Source: Eretmocerus hayati (taxonomy: Eukaryota > Arthropoda > Insecta > Hymenoptera > Aphelinidae). From it: 64,000 nt of DNA. The DNA lies in contig CM056743.1 of NCBI GenBank assembly GCA_029851415.1, positions 16,112,727-16,176,726 of the forward strand, read 5' to 3'. Numbering within the stretch: the first letter of the stretch is position 1; each line of letters begins with the position of its first letter. The position numbers and the translations under genes were made by a program. Under the pieces are notes generated by a model. It was not told the DNA's origin and made no database searches. It worked only from the letters and a program-made list of their open reading frames with translations. This document shows, in pieces, positions 1-13,047 of this stretch.

Positions 1-1
1 A

Positions 2-2603
2 GTTCTGATCAACTTGATCCAAGTTTTCATTCGGGCAATTAGAACGGGAAATTTTCAGTTATTGCTCGACACTCTCGTGAAGATTCAACCAATATTTCAT
101 GTAATGGACAGAACGAATTATTCAAGGTGGGCCTCCATTTACACAGAAGATATGTTGACTCTCAAAGATACTGCTCCCGAAGTTTATAGAGAATTCAGTA
201 ACGGCCATTGCAGTGTTGTAAGACTAAACATTCCGAACTTGTCTGTTCCGGATGATCAAGCTTTGGAAGCATCCTACAATCGAATGTCAAAAAGTTCAGG
301 TGGAATAAGTCGTATCAGCGAAAAAAGAGAGTCTGCGGCAGTGTGGGATCTAATGTACCACGAATTCTTGGACATTTCCAATAGTCTCAAAGAAATATTG
401 TGTTTGAATGATAACGATGAAGAATTGCAAACTCATCGAGAATACTCCGAGAACTACATTGTAAAGAGCGAGACATCTGTTTGTAAAGTCCTCACATTTT
501 TGTGTGAGAGAAACGTCAATCCATTTGTACCCGGCAGCCACCCACTTGAAAACGTAAGCACAGAAGAACTAGCCCATCCTGATGCCGTTGAGCAACTTTT
601 GAACGTTTTTGAGGCAGGAATAAAAGCTCACGAGACTTTCAGAAACGAGCGAATAGTGACACGATCGAAATCATTGTCGGCAACTATCATCAAGCATAAC
701 TTGCCAGATCTTACAAGTATTCCCCCGTGCGAGGAGAAAGAAAGTGTTGAGAGAAATATCAAGTGCAGTGCGAGTGACACGCAGCGCTTAATATCAATTG
801 CCAATGAACGTCATTTTCCATTGAAAGAGTTGTTGGAGTATGATCTTACGTTCAACAATCCATTGATGGATAGTGATGGTCTTTTAGAAAAAGAAAAGAA
901 TAAAAGTCTTCTGATGCATGAACTAGAAAAGAAAGCTCCTCCCGATATGATTGACAGAGATAGTCAAATTGAGACTGCATTGATCGTTGATGTGATGCTC
1001 GTATTGCGACAAATCAAATGGAAAGGACTCGAAACATTCAAACGTCTTGCAAATTCTTTTTGCGATAGAATAATTCTGAGAGCCGGAATGCAGAACACCA
1101 AGAGGATCGATTTTGTATTTGACTCGTATTTTGAAAACTCACCAAAACATTCAGAACGTTTGAGGAGGAAGAAATCTCACTTCATAAATTATCACGAGAT
1201 TGAAGGAGAGATTATCTTACCCAAACAAGAGGACACATTTTGGGGATCTTCGCATAATAAAATCCTGTTGCAAAAATTCTCACGATCATTCCTACTCCAC
1301 GACAAAAAACTTTCGACATTTGATTTTATCTTTAGCTCAATGAATGATGTCGGATGTATGTCGAGATATGAAGATGATGGGAACAATATTTTGAAGAAAT
1401 TACAATGCCCTGACATCGAGGAAGCTGACGTAAAAATAATATTGCATATTAATCATGCAGCTAATCAAAAGTATCAAAACATCTATTTGATATCATCAGA
1501 CACTGATGTCATTGTATTGGTACTCCACTTTTTCAAGTGTTTCAAGAGTGTTGGACTAAAAGTGAGTGTGGAAAATATTGTACTCGGTCATTGTGACAGT
1601 CGAAGCTTGCAAACTTGGTAGATGGTGGTTGTGACAAATTATCTCAGCAAGGACAGCTTTTTCGTTGGGAGTAAAAATTGTAGATTTGTATGTAATACCT
1701 CTATGGATACTTCCGACTTGATAGGTGTGAAATTGATGGCTATAACATTCTTTGTTTGTTCTTCATCGTCATGACCGCCCCTAACCGACTTGTGAGAATC
1801 AATTGTCATGTATGTAGAGAGAATTGACTGATCAATTTTTGCATTGTTTCAGACGCTATGGGTTCGAGCAGGAGCATCAAAGGCGATGAGAGACACTGCT
1901 ATTCACCAACTGGCTGATTACCATGGCGATGACTTATGCTCCGTACTACCAGCTATGCATCATCTAACTGGTGCTGACTATACGAGCGAAGTTGGTACCA
2001 AATTGAAAGCTCTTCAAGAGAAAATTTTTTACTGAGATTTGCTAAAGGTTTGACTCTAGCAGAATTATATCTCACAGTTGGTTATGTTCCAAAATTAATT
2101 AAATATATGATCATTATTCATCATTAGATCAGTCACAAATTTGCATCAAAGAGAGTCTGATAGAAGCTGAAAAGTATCTCGTTAACGTTGTTTACAAATC
2201 TGCCTGCTGTAACACATTCGATGAGCTGAGATTATGGTCTTATCATCACTCGAAGAATTTATCCATCGAAGATATGCCTCCCACCAGCAAATCGATCCAG
2301 TTACACATCTTACGTGCTCTTGATATTGTTTATAGTCAAATACATTGTTTAAATGGAGACGCCGAACTATTGGATCCATTGAAGTTAGGATATACTATGA
2401 AAGATCATCTGATGATTCCTGCAAGAACCCAAATTCTCATACCTCCATCATCGGAGTTGGTACTGAGCTGTCACGGCCATAATTGGCTTGGGTGCATCGA
2501 GAAATTTCAATTTGCAACCGAGCGGCAACAATCTGAATATTGCAAAAATCGACTTTTTTCAAACTTTGGGAATTATTTGCGGGAAAACTACGCATTTCCA
2601 TGA
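2..2603 (+). pseudogene. FEN1/XPG-like nuclease family gene, 5' partial, frameshifted
   Basis: I see an open frame from the left edge, so the true start lies outside; the first ATG-independent codons are not a start. Exon 1 runs to 1561, a phase-0 intron follows (GTGAGT at 1562, AG at 1851-1852), exon 2 is 1853-2080, a 47-bp intron is proposed at 2081-2127 (GTTATG...TTAG), and exon 3 is 2128-2603. Exon 1 carries SSDTDVIVL (acidic pair D496/D498, counting from base 14) and exon 2 carries LTGADYTSEVGTK. Together these resemble the Asp motifs and GSDY-type helical arch of FEN1/XPG nucleases. The downstream EAEKYLVNVVYK and LPPTS-like segment match a multi-copy, uncharacterised animal family as I recall it. 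A one-base deficit in the A/T run at 2021-2030 throws exon 2 out of frame before the C-terminal part resumes. The Cys-rich tail usual in relatives is absent. Probably transposon-derived (AcademX elements are reported to carry XPG-like nucleases), but that link is inference. Confidence 0.7.
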
Positions 2604-2993
2604 GAAATGTCAAGAGACCTTTTCGACGCAAAATTGCCCAAAAAATATAAAATGATGTGCGTGGCGACCACGTACGTAGGAAGGTGAAACCACTTGACCG
2701 CAGGTTGAGATCTCTCTTATTTTCTTATTTTCAAATAAAATGTATCCAGTAACTATGTGATACGATGTTCCACATCCTCAAGTGAAGGGGATGCCTCCGC
2801 TGGCTGATAGTCTGGTTGAGTAATTGATCTTGCTATATTTCCATTGCCTAAAGTTAGACTGAAGATTATGAAATAGTTCTTAGATTAAAAATTTGAATGT
2901 ATTGTCCAAGTTCAGAATGTTCTGAATTTTATTTGTAGAATATTGGCAAATTTCTCATCTTGATTTTTTTCAATTGTCAAATACAGTTTACAT
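2604..2993. other. 3' flank of the nuclease-like gene
   Basis: AT-rich and non-coding in both directions. An AATAAA hexamer at 2734-2739, about 130 bases after the stop, is a plausible polyadenylation signal for the upstream gene. Nothing else is recognised. Confidence 0.5.
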
Positions 2994-3952
2994 AAGTACA
3001 CAGCCAAAATTGGCAAACTAATCACCATCATCCCTCATCTGAATCAAGAAACTAGTTCAAGGAAATTGAGAAGTCGAGTCTCAGTTTTCTTCTTTTGGAT
3101 CTAAGAGAACACTTACTAGTATGCAACTTTTGGCTACGTACTTACGTAGGCTATTCTGAACATTCAGATGACACTCATCTTAATGACACTTTTGAAAAGA
3201 CCAATATTAGGAATTCCAACATTCAACTCATACACAAGTACGCAGTCAAAAGTGGCAAACTAATTACCGTAACCCCTCATCCAAACCCAAAAACTGGTTA
3301 AGGGAATTAAGTAGCCGGGTCTCAGTTTTCTCCTTTTGGGTGAAAGGCAACGGTTACTAGTTTGCTACTTGTGGTTGCGCACTCATGTAGACTATTTTCA
3401 ACATTTTGAAGACACTTTTGATAAGACTATGCTGAATTCCAACATTCAACTCATCACACACAAGTATGCAGACAACAGTGGCAAACCAATTACTGTAACC
3501 TCTCATCCAAACCCAAAAACTTGTTTAAACTGGTTTGCGACAATTGAGATGCCGAACCTCAGTTTCCTTCTTTTGGAGGTGAGATATCGTTTACTAGTTT
3601 GCAACTTCTTGCTGCGTACTCTAGTAGACTATACAACAGTTAGAATACATTCATCATGATGACACTTTTGATAAGACTATGAGGAATTCTAACATTCAAC
3701 TCATCATACACAAGTACGCAGCCAAAAGTGGCAAACTAATAACTGTAACCTTTCATCCGAACCCCAAAACTGGTTCAAGACAATTGACTAGCTGCAGGTC
3801 TCAGTTTTCTCCTTTTGGATGTGAGGTTACGGTTACTAGTTTGCAACTTTTGGCTACGCACTCATGAAGACTATTTGCAATATTTAGAGTGACACTCTTG
3901 ATAAGACTATGAGAAATTCCAACATTCAACTAATGAACTGGACAATTCAGTC
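2994..3952. repeat. Tandem repeat, ~240-bp unit, four diverged copies
   Basis: Four successive copies share anchors such as GTGGCAAACTAATTAC, CTCAGTTTTCTCCTTTTGG, GGTTACTAGTTTGCAACTT and GATAAGACTATGAG. Spacing is roughly 225-255 bp, so copies differ by indels. Short open frames in several copies are by-products of the shared sequence and shift between copies. The array is flanked by ordinary AT-rich DNA. Confidence 0.85.
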
Positions 3953-5856
3953 CAGAATTGATGTTAACTGATGTGCACACTCATGAGTGATCTGACACTT
4001 TCAGACACTTTTGGTTAAGATTTGACTCAATCTGTTGTCAATTCACTCATAAACACATATTCTCTCACATGTAGTTGTTAATGTAGCCAGTGTAAGGCTG
4101 ATCATTCAAACACTGATGATCACTCTATTTCATATTTCATGCAGTAAATAAACTATAGCTACATGCAGCACAATCGCAAATTCACATCAGGCCTAATAAC
4201 AGTAACACTACCTGATACTACCTGACACTACCACAGCTCACGCTGTTATACCCCAGCTAGATGCCGGGAACCGCACTGACAAGCAATCCACGGCGATCAC
4301 ACGGTAAACCCGGCGTTTACGCGGCTGATGAGTTACGCGCCGTAGGAATCACACGGATTCCGCAGTTTGCATCGAGCAGAATTTTTCCTCGGGTCGAGAG
4401 GCGCCGGTAAAGAAGGTTTCACCTTCAAAAATGATTCTTTCCCGTCGATTTATCGATTTTTTCATTTGTTCATGAGAATTTGCTTATAACAATTCACCAC
4501 ACGCTCGGACGACTTTGCACCCTCGAGAATCGGATTCAGCGGGTCAAAATACATCGGAATCACCAACTTTTACCCGGCGACCTCGAAGATGCTACGGAAC
4601 CCTGCTCGGCTCCCGGACTACTTCGACTGGAGCACACAGAACCGTTTCAATTTCGCAGGTGTTGCATCCGTGAGAGCCACCATGCCCTAAAAAATTGCCG
4701 ACTTTGGTTCGAGCTCGTGCATTATACTATCTCTACAGTAACCTGAAACCTTCGGATAAGCTGACCACTCAAATATACATACATCCGCCTTCCATCTTAC
4801 TCGTGCATTGACTGATTTGTGCTGTTATCTCTATGCATATTTAACGCGTTTATCATCTTCTCAAAAGTCCAAAAACATCAAGGATGAAAATCGAGCCGAA
4901 TCAACGGGTGTTCAATTTGCAGGGGATGGATCGAGGACTCAGAGAAGAGAATTATATTCTTTACGTGCTCATCCAAATTGCATCGTATCAGCTGTCATCA
5001 CCGATGGTTCGTGGCAACGAAGAAATTATAGATAGAATTCCACATTCGCTATTGTCGATGATACGCCCAATTTAATCTATATCGTCACCCCAACGAGTTA
5101 ACTATTCACAAAATAACGATCTTGTCACTCACGAATGCGACCATTCATGTACGCGAAATGAATTTTCCAAAGATTTATCACAAAACCCTTTTTTGTTCCA
5201 TATTCAAGGGGCTCCCAACCTGCACATGATGGATCTTTCCCCCTTCATCCTCCTCATTGCTACTAGGCTAACTCCGCGAAGACGATCATCACCTCCCTTA
5301 TCACTCCATCTGAGATCCAAATATGAAGTTCAAGTCTCGAGAGTCATGATCTCAGGGCCAAGATATCGACTAATATTCCATCAAAATCTGAATGAGTAAA
5401 GAATCAAAAGGCATATTGCACAATATTCATACCTAGTCAAGAAAGTCATGAGATCAGAAAAACTATGCCGAGAAACTTTTTCGCAAGATATTACTGTGAA
5501 ACGTATGAGAAAGGATTGATTACATTACTATTCGACTATCTCCATAATTATGACTCATTAAAAATGCCAGAGATAATCTAATCGCAATGCATTCAATCCT
5601 TTTGTACGAGCTCACGTTCAGAATTGAAAAAAAATTACTCTAAATATTTTGCCTGATTGCATCACTCTAAAGAGTTGAAACGAATAGTTCGCAATCACTT
5701 CTTATCAAATTCGTGACCACGATCTTCGATGAACTTTTTACATACCTTCCCCCTGATCTCATGACTTGAAATGCACATTTTGATCTCTGATCAAGCTCTA
5801 AGGGAGAAAAGATGGCCATACTTGCCAAGTTAGACTTTTGAATAATTGAAGAGGGT

Positions 5857-5870
5857 GGGGGGGGGGGGGG
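5857..5870 (+). repeat. Poly-G run (14 G)
   Basis: Fourteen uninterrupted G residues preceded by GAGGGT. Such runs are often miscounted in assemblies and can form G-quadruplex structures. Confidence 0.9.
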
Positions 5871-6461
5871 AGATCTCAACACTTGGCTATGATAATGGTC
5901 AGAAATTCTCTAATTGAATATTATTATCCTTGAATATTAATTTGTAGAATCACCGAAAAGAAATTGTACATACATTACGGAATGTATAATCCCCTTGATG
6001 CAAAGTGTGTTAAGTTCCGAGATGAATATTCTCCAATCATAATTAAATGAATCAGAAACAGCTTCACTTTGCGATTTTCATATCAAAATTCGGGAAATTT
6101 TAGTTGCTTCAATGTCAAGTCTCTCAACTCCACTTGTAACAGTCGTTGGTGAGAGGAAGTTTTTCGGTGATGAGTCTCGTGGATTGCAAAAATTCCCATA
6201 TGGATCGATCACTCACGTGTTGACAAGAGAGAATGTCACCGATCGAACTGACAGAATAACGATTACCAACGAATAATCACGGTGATACATTTTGCAGTAT
6301 TTACAGACTAGGCCAATGATTTGTTCGAGTTCTTTATTATTTCAACCTTATGCACAAAATATATAGTCAGGTAGACATATGTTTACTCGTCACTGAGCTA
6401 CAGTAGACTGCTGGAAAGAGCGAGACCAAGGAGAGGCCCGAGAATACATCAACACATCAAC

Positions 6462-6490
6462 AGTGTGTGTGTGAGCATACACACACACTA
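6462..6490. repeat. GT/AC microsatellite hairpin
   Basis: AGTGTGTGTGTG is followed within four bases by TACACACACACT, so the two halves are near-perfect reverse complements. Likely an inverted microsatellite. Confidence 0.7.
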
Positions 6491-7429
6491 CACTTTACAT
6501 ACTACTGGCCACAGCACATCTTTACCCAACATTGTTTGAGTACTGAAAATAACTAAATTGGTAAATAGTGACATATTAAAAAGTTAAGATAATACGTTCT
6601 CATATTCGATCCTAGAGAGAAACTCGATACCATTCTGTGAGACGTACTTTGATCCTCGATGAATAATCCCCAACGTTCATCCAGGTGGATGTATGAACTC
6701 AGTTTTTTCATTGATCCACGTCTCAAAGTGGAACCTCTCTAATTTAACTGGCCATTTTCCACCAAAACCGTAAACGAGCTACTCCGGATAATCATTTTGA
6801 CGAAACAGAAGAACCTTGCACAATCCTTGACTTATTTAGAAATGAATTGATGCCACTCAGCTCTCAATCAAGTTGATAACAAGAATGTGAGTGTCATGTC
6901 AAGACAGGAAAGGCCCATATAGTATCACAAAAAGTTTTGCTGAGGCTATTGGATTTGAGTAATTCGCATTAGGAAAATGTAGTTACATAAAATTAGTCAG
7001 AGCAGCACCAGCGACCACTGCACGTCTCACAACAATTGTTTAGAACAGTCAAAAGGTTTGATTATTCTCACAACATCTACATGTACAAGATGACTTCTCT
7101 TGTGTTTAACATGGATGCTTTCAATTGTTGATAGCGTTTCGTCACCCGGCCGCGGACTGTTGGCAACGGAAAAGTTAGCGTCGCAAATGTCAAGAATACT
7201 TGCAAAGTAGATATTTCCGTGGCTCAATTTATTTGTGATCGCGTTTTAACGTTAATATAATATCTTTGGCATCATTTGAGTCAATTTTCAGATTTCATAG
7301 ATTTAACTAAGTGAAATTCGAGTGAGACATCGCCCTCATATATCTGCATTTAGTGCAACTGTGGACCCGATTGCTAATTTACTAACTCACCCTTCATTTC
7401 TTTCAGTAGCTCATAACGACAACTTTGAG

Positions 7430-10400
7430 ATATCGAGGAAGTTAGCCGGGGTGAAGTAGCCGGGGTGAATTATTTTCCCGCGCAGAATCTGTCTGGGGCC
7501 TTGTCCACCGGGGGATCCGATTTGTCAGCCTGCGGGCACATCCAATACACCCTTCTGCGGTATTTTCAGTCAATTCAGAGCATGCGCAACTTGAGAATCG
7601 AATGTTTTGTAAGTGATTGCACGACTTTTTCGGAGATTCGAGGACACAAAGTGGAGACAGCACCTTCACGGGATCGTGTGAACACCTAGAATTGATCGAA
7701 TGATGTTTAGACATCTGACAAATACCCTTTCGCAGTATTTCTAGACACTTGGGTTTATGCGCGAGTGAGGATTTGCCCACTCTTCGTCCCAAACGAAGGG
7801 ATTCCCGATGGTTCCATCACATTGTACGAATGTGGGACTATCGTAAGGTCCTGCCCACCCGAGAAAACAATCGGAGAGTATATTTATAACGTAGAACTAT
7901 GATTTCCAATAGTTTAGCCCCGACTCTGAGCATGCGGGAGCCTGTGTTGAGCTCTTTTTGTCCGTGAGAAGTTAGCCGGGGTAAATTATTTTCCCGCGCA
8001 GAATCTATCTGGGGCCTTGTCCACCAGGGAAACCGATTTGTCAGCCTGCGGGCACATCCGATACACCCCTTTGCGGTATTTTTAGTCATTTCCGAGCATG
8101 CGCAAGATGGGAATCGCATGTTTTGTGGGTCATTGCACGACTTTTTCGAAAATTCGAGGACACAAAGTGGGAATAGCACCCTGACAGGATTGTGTGAACA
8201 CCTAGAATTGATCGAATGATGTTAAGACATCAAATAAATACCCTTTCGCAGTATTCCTAGACACTTGCGTGTATGCGCGAGTGAGGATTTGCCCACTCTT
8301 CGTCCCAAACGAAGGAATTCCCGATGGTTTCATCACATTGTACGAATGTGAGACCATCGTAAGGTCCTGCCTACCCAGAGACACAATCAGAAAGTATATT
8401 TATAACGTATAACTATGATTTCCAATAGTTTTCCCCACCTCCGAGCATGCGGGAGCCTGTGTTGAGTTCTTTTCGTCCGTGAAAAATTAGCCGGGGTAAA
8501 TTATTTTCCCGCGCAGAATCTATCTGGGGCCTTGTCCACCGGGGAAACCGATTCCCAGCCTGCGGGCACATCCGATACACCCCGTTGCAGTATTTTCTGT
8601 CATTTCCGAGCATGCGCAAGATGGGAATCGCATGTTTTGTGGGTCATTGCACGACTTCTTCGAAAATTCGAGGACACAAAGTGGGAATAGCACCTTGACA
8701 GGATTATGTAAACACCTAGAATTGATCGAATGATGTTTAGACATCAAATTAATACTCTTTTGCAGTATTTCTAGACACTCGGGTGTATGCGCGAGTCAGG
8801 ATTTGCCCACTTCTCGTCCCAAACGAAGGGTTTCCGGATGGTTCCATCAGATTATGTGAGACTGTCGTAAGGTCCTGTCCACCCGAGGAAACAATCAGAA
8901 AGTATATTAATAATGTATCACTATGATTTCCAATAGCTTTCCCCACCTTCCTGATTAGATGAGGGCTCTGTGGTTAGGGTAGTTTTTGTCATTCATTGCC
9001 GCGGTCTTAGACTGAATTGCAGTTATTCATTGGTTATGGGCAGTCCATCCTCGTGGAATGATGGTTCGTACATCATTACAGGCTCTTCGAAGTAGTTTCT
9101 CTTGCTCTAGGAAAAAGGATGAATTAAGTCCAGAGCGCTCTTTTCAGAAGCAATCGATTGTGTCTCGAGGAGACTCAGCGTGTGAGACTCTTATGATACT
9201 TGTGGCAATTTTTAGATCGTCTCACAATCATTGAGGGCTGTACACATAGACTTCTTATGAGACTTTCTGCATTTTAGAATAAGTCTTCACCTCATTCCAT
9301 CGGATGTTTATTGTCCCATGAGATGACAATATGGGAATTCGATTCCCCGCGGCTTGAGGAACTCCCAGGTATGAGGAAGATCACGTCGTCATGGATTCTA
9401 ATAGGTGAGGCGCTCTCATCGCCTGAACAGCGGACAGGGCGCGACAAAATTAACTCGACATCGCGTGAGCATCCCGTGAGCTGGATCCAGCTTGCCAGTA
9501 TCAAGGGAGTCAAACTTGTGCACGCTCGGAGACGACTGAAAATACCACAGAGGGGTGTATTGCATGTGCCCGCAGGCTGACGAATCGGTTTCCCCGGTGA
9601 ACAAGGACCCAGATGGATTCTGCGCGGGGAACAAATTTACCCCGGCTAACTTCTCACGGATGTAAACAGCTCAACACGGGCTCCCGCATGCTCAGAGGTG
9701 GAGGGAAACTATTGCGAATCATTGTTATACGTTATAAATATACATTCTCATTGTTTCTTCGGGTGGACAGGACCTTACGATAGTATCACATTCGTACAAT
9801 GGGATGGAACCATCGGGAGTCCCTTCGTTCGCGACGAAGAGTGGTTAAATCCTCACTCGCGCATACACTCAAGTGTCTAAAAATACTGCGAAAGGGTATT
9901 CATCAGATGTATCAACAGCATTCGATCAATTCTTGGTGTTCACAAAATCCTGTTGAGGTGGTATACACACATTGTGCCCTCGAATTTTCGAAAAAGTCGT
10001 GCAATGACCCACAAAACATGCGATTCCCATCTTGCGCATGCTCGGAAATGACTTCAAATACCGCAGGAGGGTGTATTGGATGTGTCCGGAGGCTGACAAC
10101 CCGGGTTCCTCGGTGGAGGAGACCCCAGATAGATTCTGCGCGGGAAAATAATTTACCCCGGCTAACTTCTTACGGACGAGAAGAGCTCAATACAGGCTCC
10201 CGCATGCTCAGAGGTGGGGCAAAACTATTGCGAATCATAGTTATACGTTATAAATATACTTTCTGATTGTTTCTTCGGGTGGACAGGACCTTACGGCAGT
10301 CTCACATCCGTACAATGTGATGGAACCATCGGGGAACCCTCCGTTTGGGACGAAAAGTGGGCGAATCCTCAAACGCGCATAAACCCAAGTGTCTAGAAAT

Positions 10401-11223
10401 ACTGCGAAAGGGTATTCATTTGATGTCTAAACATCATTCGATCAATTCTAAGTGTTTACACAATCCTGTCAAGGTGCTATTCCCACTTTGTGTCCTCTAA
10501 TTTTTGAAAAAGTCGTGCAATGACCCACAAAACATGCGATTCCCATCTTGCGCCTGCTCGGAAATGACTGAAGATACTGCAAAGGGGTGTATTGGATATG
10601 CTCGCAGGCTGACAAATCGGTTTCCCCGGTGGACAAGGCCCCAGATAGATTCTGCGCGGGAAAAAAGTGTACCCCAGCTAACTTCTCACGGACGGAAACA
10701 GCTCAACACAGGCTCTCGCATGCTCAGAAGTGGGGCACAACTGTTGGAAATCATAGTTATACGTTATAAATACATTTTCTGATTGTTTTCTCGGGTGGAC
10801 AGGAGCTCACGATAGTCTCACATCCGTACAATGTGATGGAACCATCGGAGAACCCTCCGTTTGGGACGAAGAGTGGGCAAATCCTCAAACGCGCATACAC
10901 CCAAGTGTCTAGAAATACTGCGAAAGAGTATTCATCAGATGTCTAAACATCATTTGATCAATTCTAGGTTTCTACACAATCCTGTCAAGGTGCTATTCCC
11001 ACTTTGTGTCCCCGAATTTCCGAAAAGGTCGTGCAATGACCCACAAAACATGCGATTCCCATCTTGCGCATACTCGGAAATGACTAAAAATACCGCAGAG
11101 GGGTGTATTCGATGTGCCCGCAGGCTGACAAATCGGTTTCCCCGGTTGACAAGGCCCCAGGTAGATTCTGCGCGGGAAAATGATTTACCCCGGATACTTC
11201 ACCCCGGCTAACTTCCACGATAT
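7430..11223. mobile_element. Foldback (FB/MULE-like) transposon with 9-bp target duplication
   Basis: The element is bounded by AACTTTGAG at 7421-7429 and again at 11224-11232, a perfect 9-bp target-site duplication. Termini are inverted: ATATCGAGGAAGTTAGCC on the left matches the complement of the right end with one mismatch. Each arm is a tandem array of a 516-bp unit. The junction GTTAGCCGGGGT lies near 7441, 7971 and 8487, and its complement near 9650, 10166, 10682 and 11212. The terminal unit in each arm is 14 bases longer because of a duplicated GTAGCCGGGGTGAA. Arms are about 7430-8948 and 9515-11223, around a ~565-bp loop. Long inverted arms of tandem repeats plus a 9-bp duplication are hallmarks of Drosophila FB elements and MULE relatives. 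No transposase is present, so it is non-autonomous. Confidence 0.88.
8949..9514. other. Loop segment of the foldback element
   Basis: This segment separates the two inverted arms and shows no match to the 516-bp unit. It holds no transposase-like frame; the open frames at about 9292-9580 overlap on opposite strands and have no motif I recognise. Confidence 0.6.
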
Positions 11224-11232
11224 AACTTTGAG

Positions 11233-12694
11233 ATATGCCCGTGGATATGTCCGTAAACCTTGGTTTGTGTTCAAATGAAGCAGGAATATTCAACGTACAA
11301 GAGTTCCACGTGTACATTTCGGAGTCTTGCTATTCTCAAAGAACGAAAAATCGACAAGTTAACTGCGATGAATCCAATTCCTGATACCCTTCCGATATAA
11401 TATTCGTACGCGTCAACACATTTTTAGGAACCTACTCGCTTTTTCTAGATTCACTCAAGCTAGTATGATACAATGAGCCTAATAATCAGTGAATCTATTT
11501 GGTGAACTGATTCATCTTTACAAGCTACAGGCTCGAGCAGTTACAGTTTCTCGTGGCAAAATGAAATATTGCGTACAATTTCACACTGCAGTATCTCCGA
11601 TCATGTACATCACTATGAGATTCCTTCACTATAGACGTTCTAATCATTTACGCAAAGAATCAAGACATCTTTGCACATGTATCGATGGATCAATCAAGGA
11701 TATGTATTCAGTCATAGCTTGTTTCTCTCAATCACACTGGAATACCTATCACAATACTGTAGTTATCGCGATAGAAAAGTACGGTGGTACATGCTAGCAA
11801 CCAAAATCAGTCCTTTAACGCAATCCAAAGGTCAAAGAAATATATCACTTGCATATTCTATGAAATTTCCATTCGTTGCCGACTTCTCGCTCCCAACATC
11901 GCGATGCATAGTGGCTGGACTCGTCAGGGGCGGACGGTACACTGTAACGAATGTCGTAAATAGGATCGTAGTGCCAAATCAAAATCACCTCATTCAATGT
12001 ATCTAATGGCTTGTTACAGCACTCAACGTACAGATCTTGAGCTAAAGCAATTTGATACTTAACTTCTTTGGCGGAGAGTGATAATACTTCATGTGGATTG
12101 ATCCTATTATGAACATGTAAAATCACTACATTGAACTTTGTAAATTTTCGGGGACCAACAATGAATAAGGTTATTCTACTTCTGCGTTGTGATTCTACAC
12201 AAGAATTCTTTACATTCTATGCACACTATCCGGTCTGCCCAATGCTTATTACAGCGCCATCTCTAACTTTCATAAGTATGTTCATAATTTGCAAGCTCTC
12301 GCAGACGACTTTCAAATGAATTTGCTACGTTATCCAGGGAACGATCAAGTAAATTCCAGGCCTCCATACCGAATGCAATAAAATAATCGTCCGAAAGTTA
12401 TATACACATGCATTACTAACATAAACATCCAGCATCTTACTATGGCCGATCATTCATTATTATCCACCAGAAAATAATTAGCGGGAGTACAATTGTCGAG
12501 GTATCATTCAGATTTTCAACATTATTCTGATCTTTGTTCAGCCCTGGACTATCGACATGTTACATCTGAGCTGGATGCGATCAAGTTGGAAGGAAATTGC
12601 ATATTTGGATGTTAGTGGGAGTATGAGTGAAGTCCGTAATCCACTTTGGAAAGGCCCACAAGACGCCGTCAGTATCTTCGAGCTGTAATTATTT
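11233..12694. other. Intergenic, no gene recognised
   Basis: AT-rich sequence with several short, mutually overlapping open frames, the longest about 110 codons, and no recognisable domain, splice chain or repeat. Confidence 0.45.
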
Positions 12695-13047
12695 TTAACC
12701 TGATGTCAATCCACCTCATTTACAATAGTGTCTGACGCAGGTATCTCTTCGTCTCACTGACGAGCCCAAGAGAGAGACCAGGGCGAAACACACATTCAAT
12801 ATCACACATCCCTCCACAGTTTGAATAATTCAGTACGGTGGAGAGACAAGGATGGAAACTATCATCAGCTCTACATTTGAGACTTATAATGATATTGAAG
12901 TTGGGTTCTTGGCATCTTCCCGACGGCTCTGTGGCTCTATAGGGGATGTATATTCTCCAGACCATCAGAGTGAAGGAAGCTCTGTCAAGAAACTTAGCTT
13001 CGATAAGGAATGCCTCGCAATTTGGCCGTTCCTCCCATCATATATTG
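12695..13047. repeat. Direct repeat, copy 1 (~353 bp)
   Basis: Begins TTTAACCTGATGTCAATCC and ends CCTCCCATCATATATTG, matched along its whole length by 13206-13559. The interior reads TG...CA (TGATGTC to CCATCA), as LTRs do. The minus strand holds an 81-codon frame (12720-12965) of the same length as in copy 2. Confidence 0.8.

Larger units (their letters stand above)
3953..7429. other. Intergenic, no gene recognised
   Basis: Mostly AT-rich single-copy-looking DNA. A CpG-rich patch lies at about 4240-4420 without a convincing promoter or exon. A 14-base G run occupies 5857-5870. A GT/AC hairpin lies at 6462-6490. Short open frames here lack codon structure, splice context or recognisable motifs. 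Confidence 0.5.
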
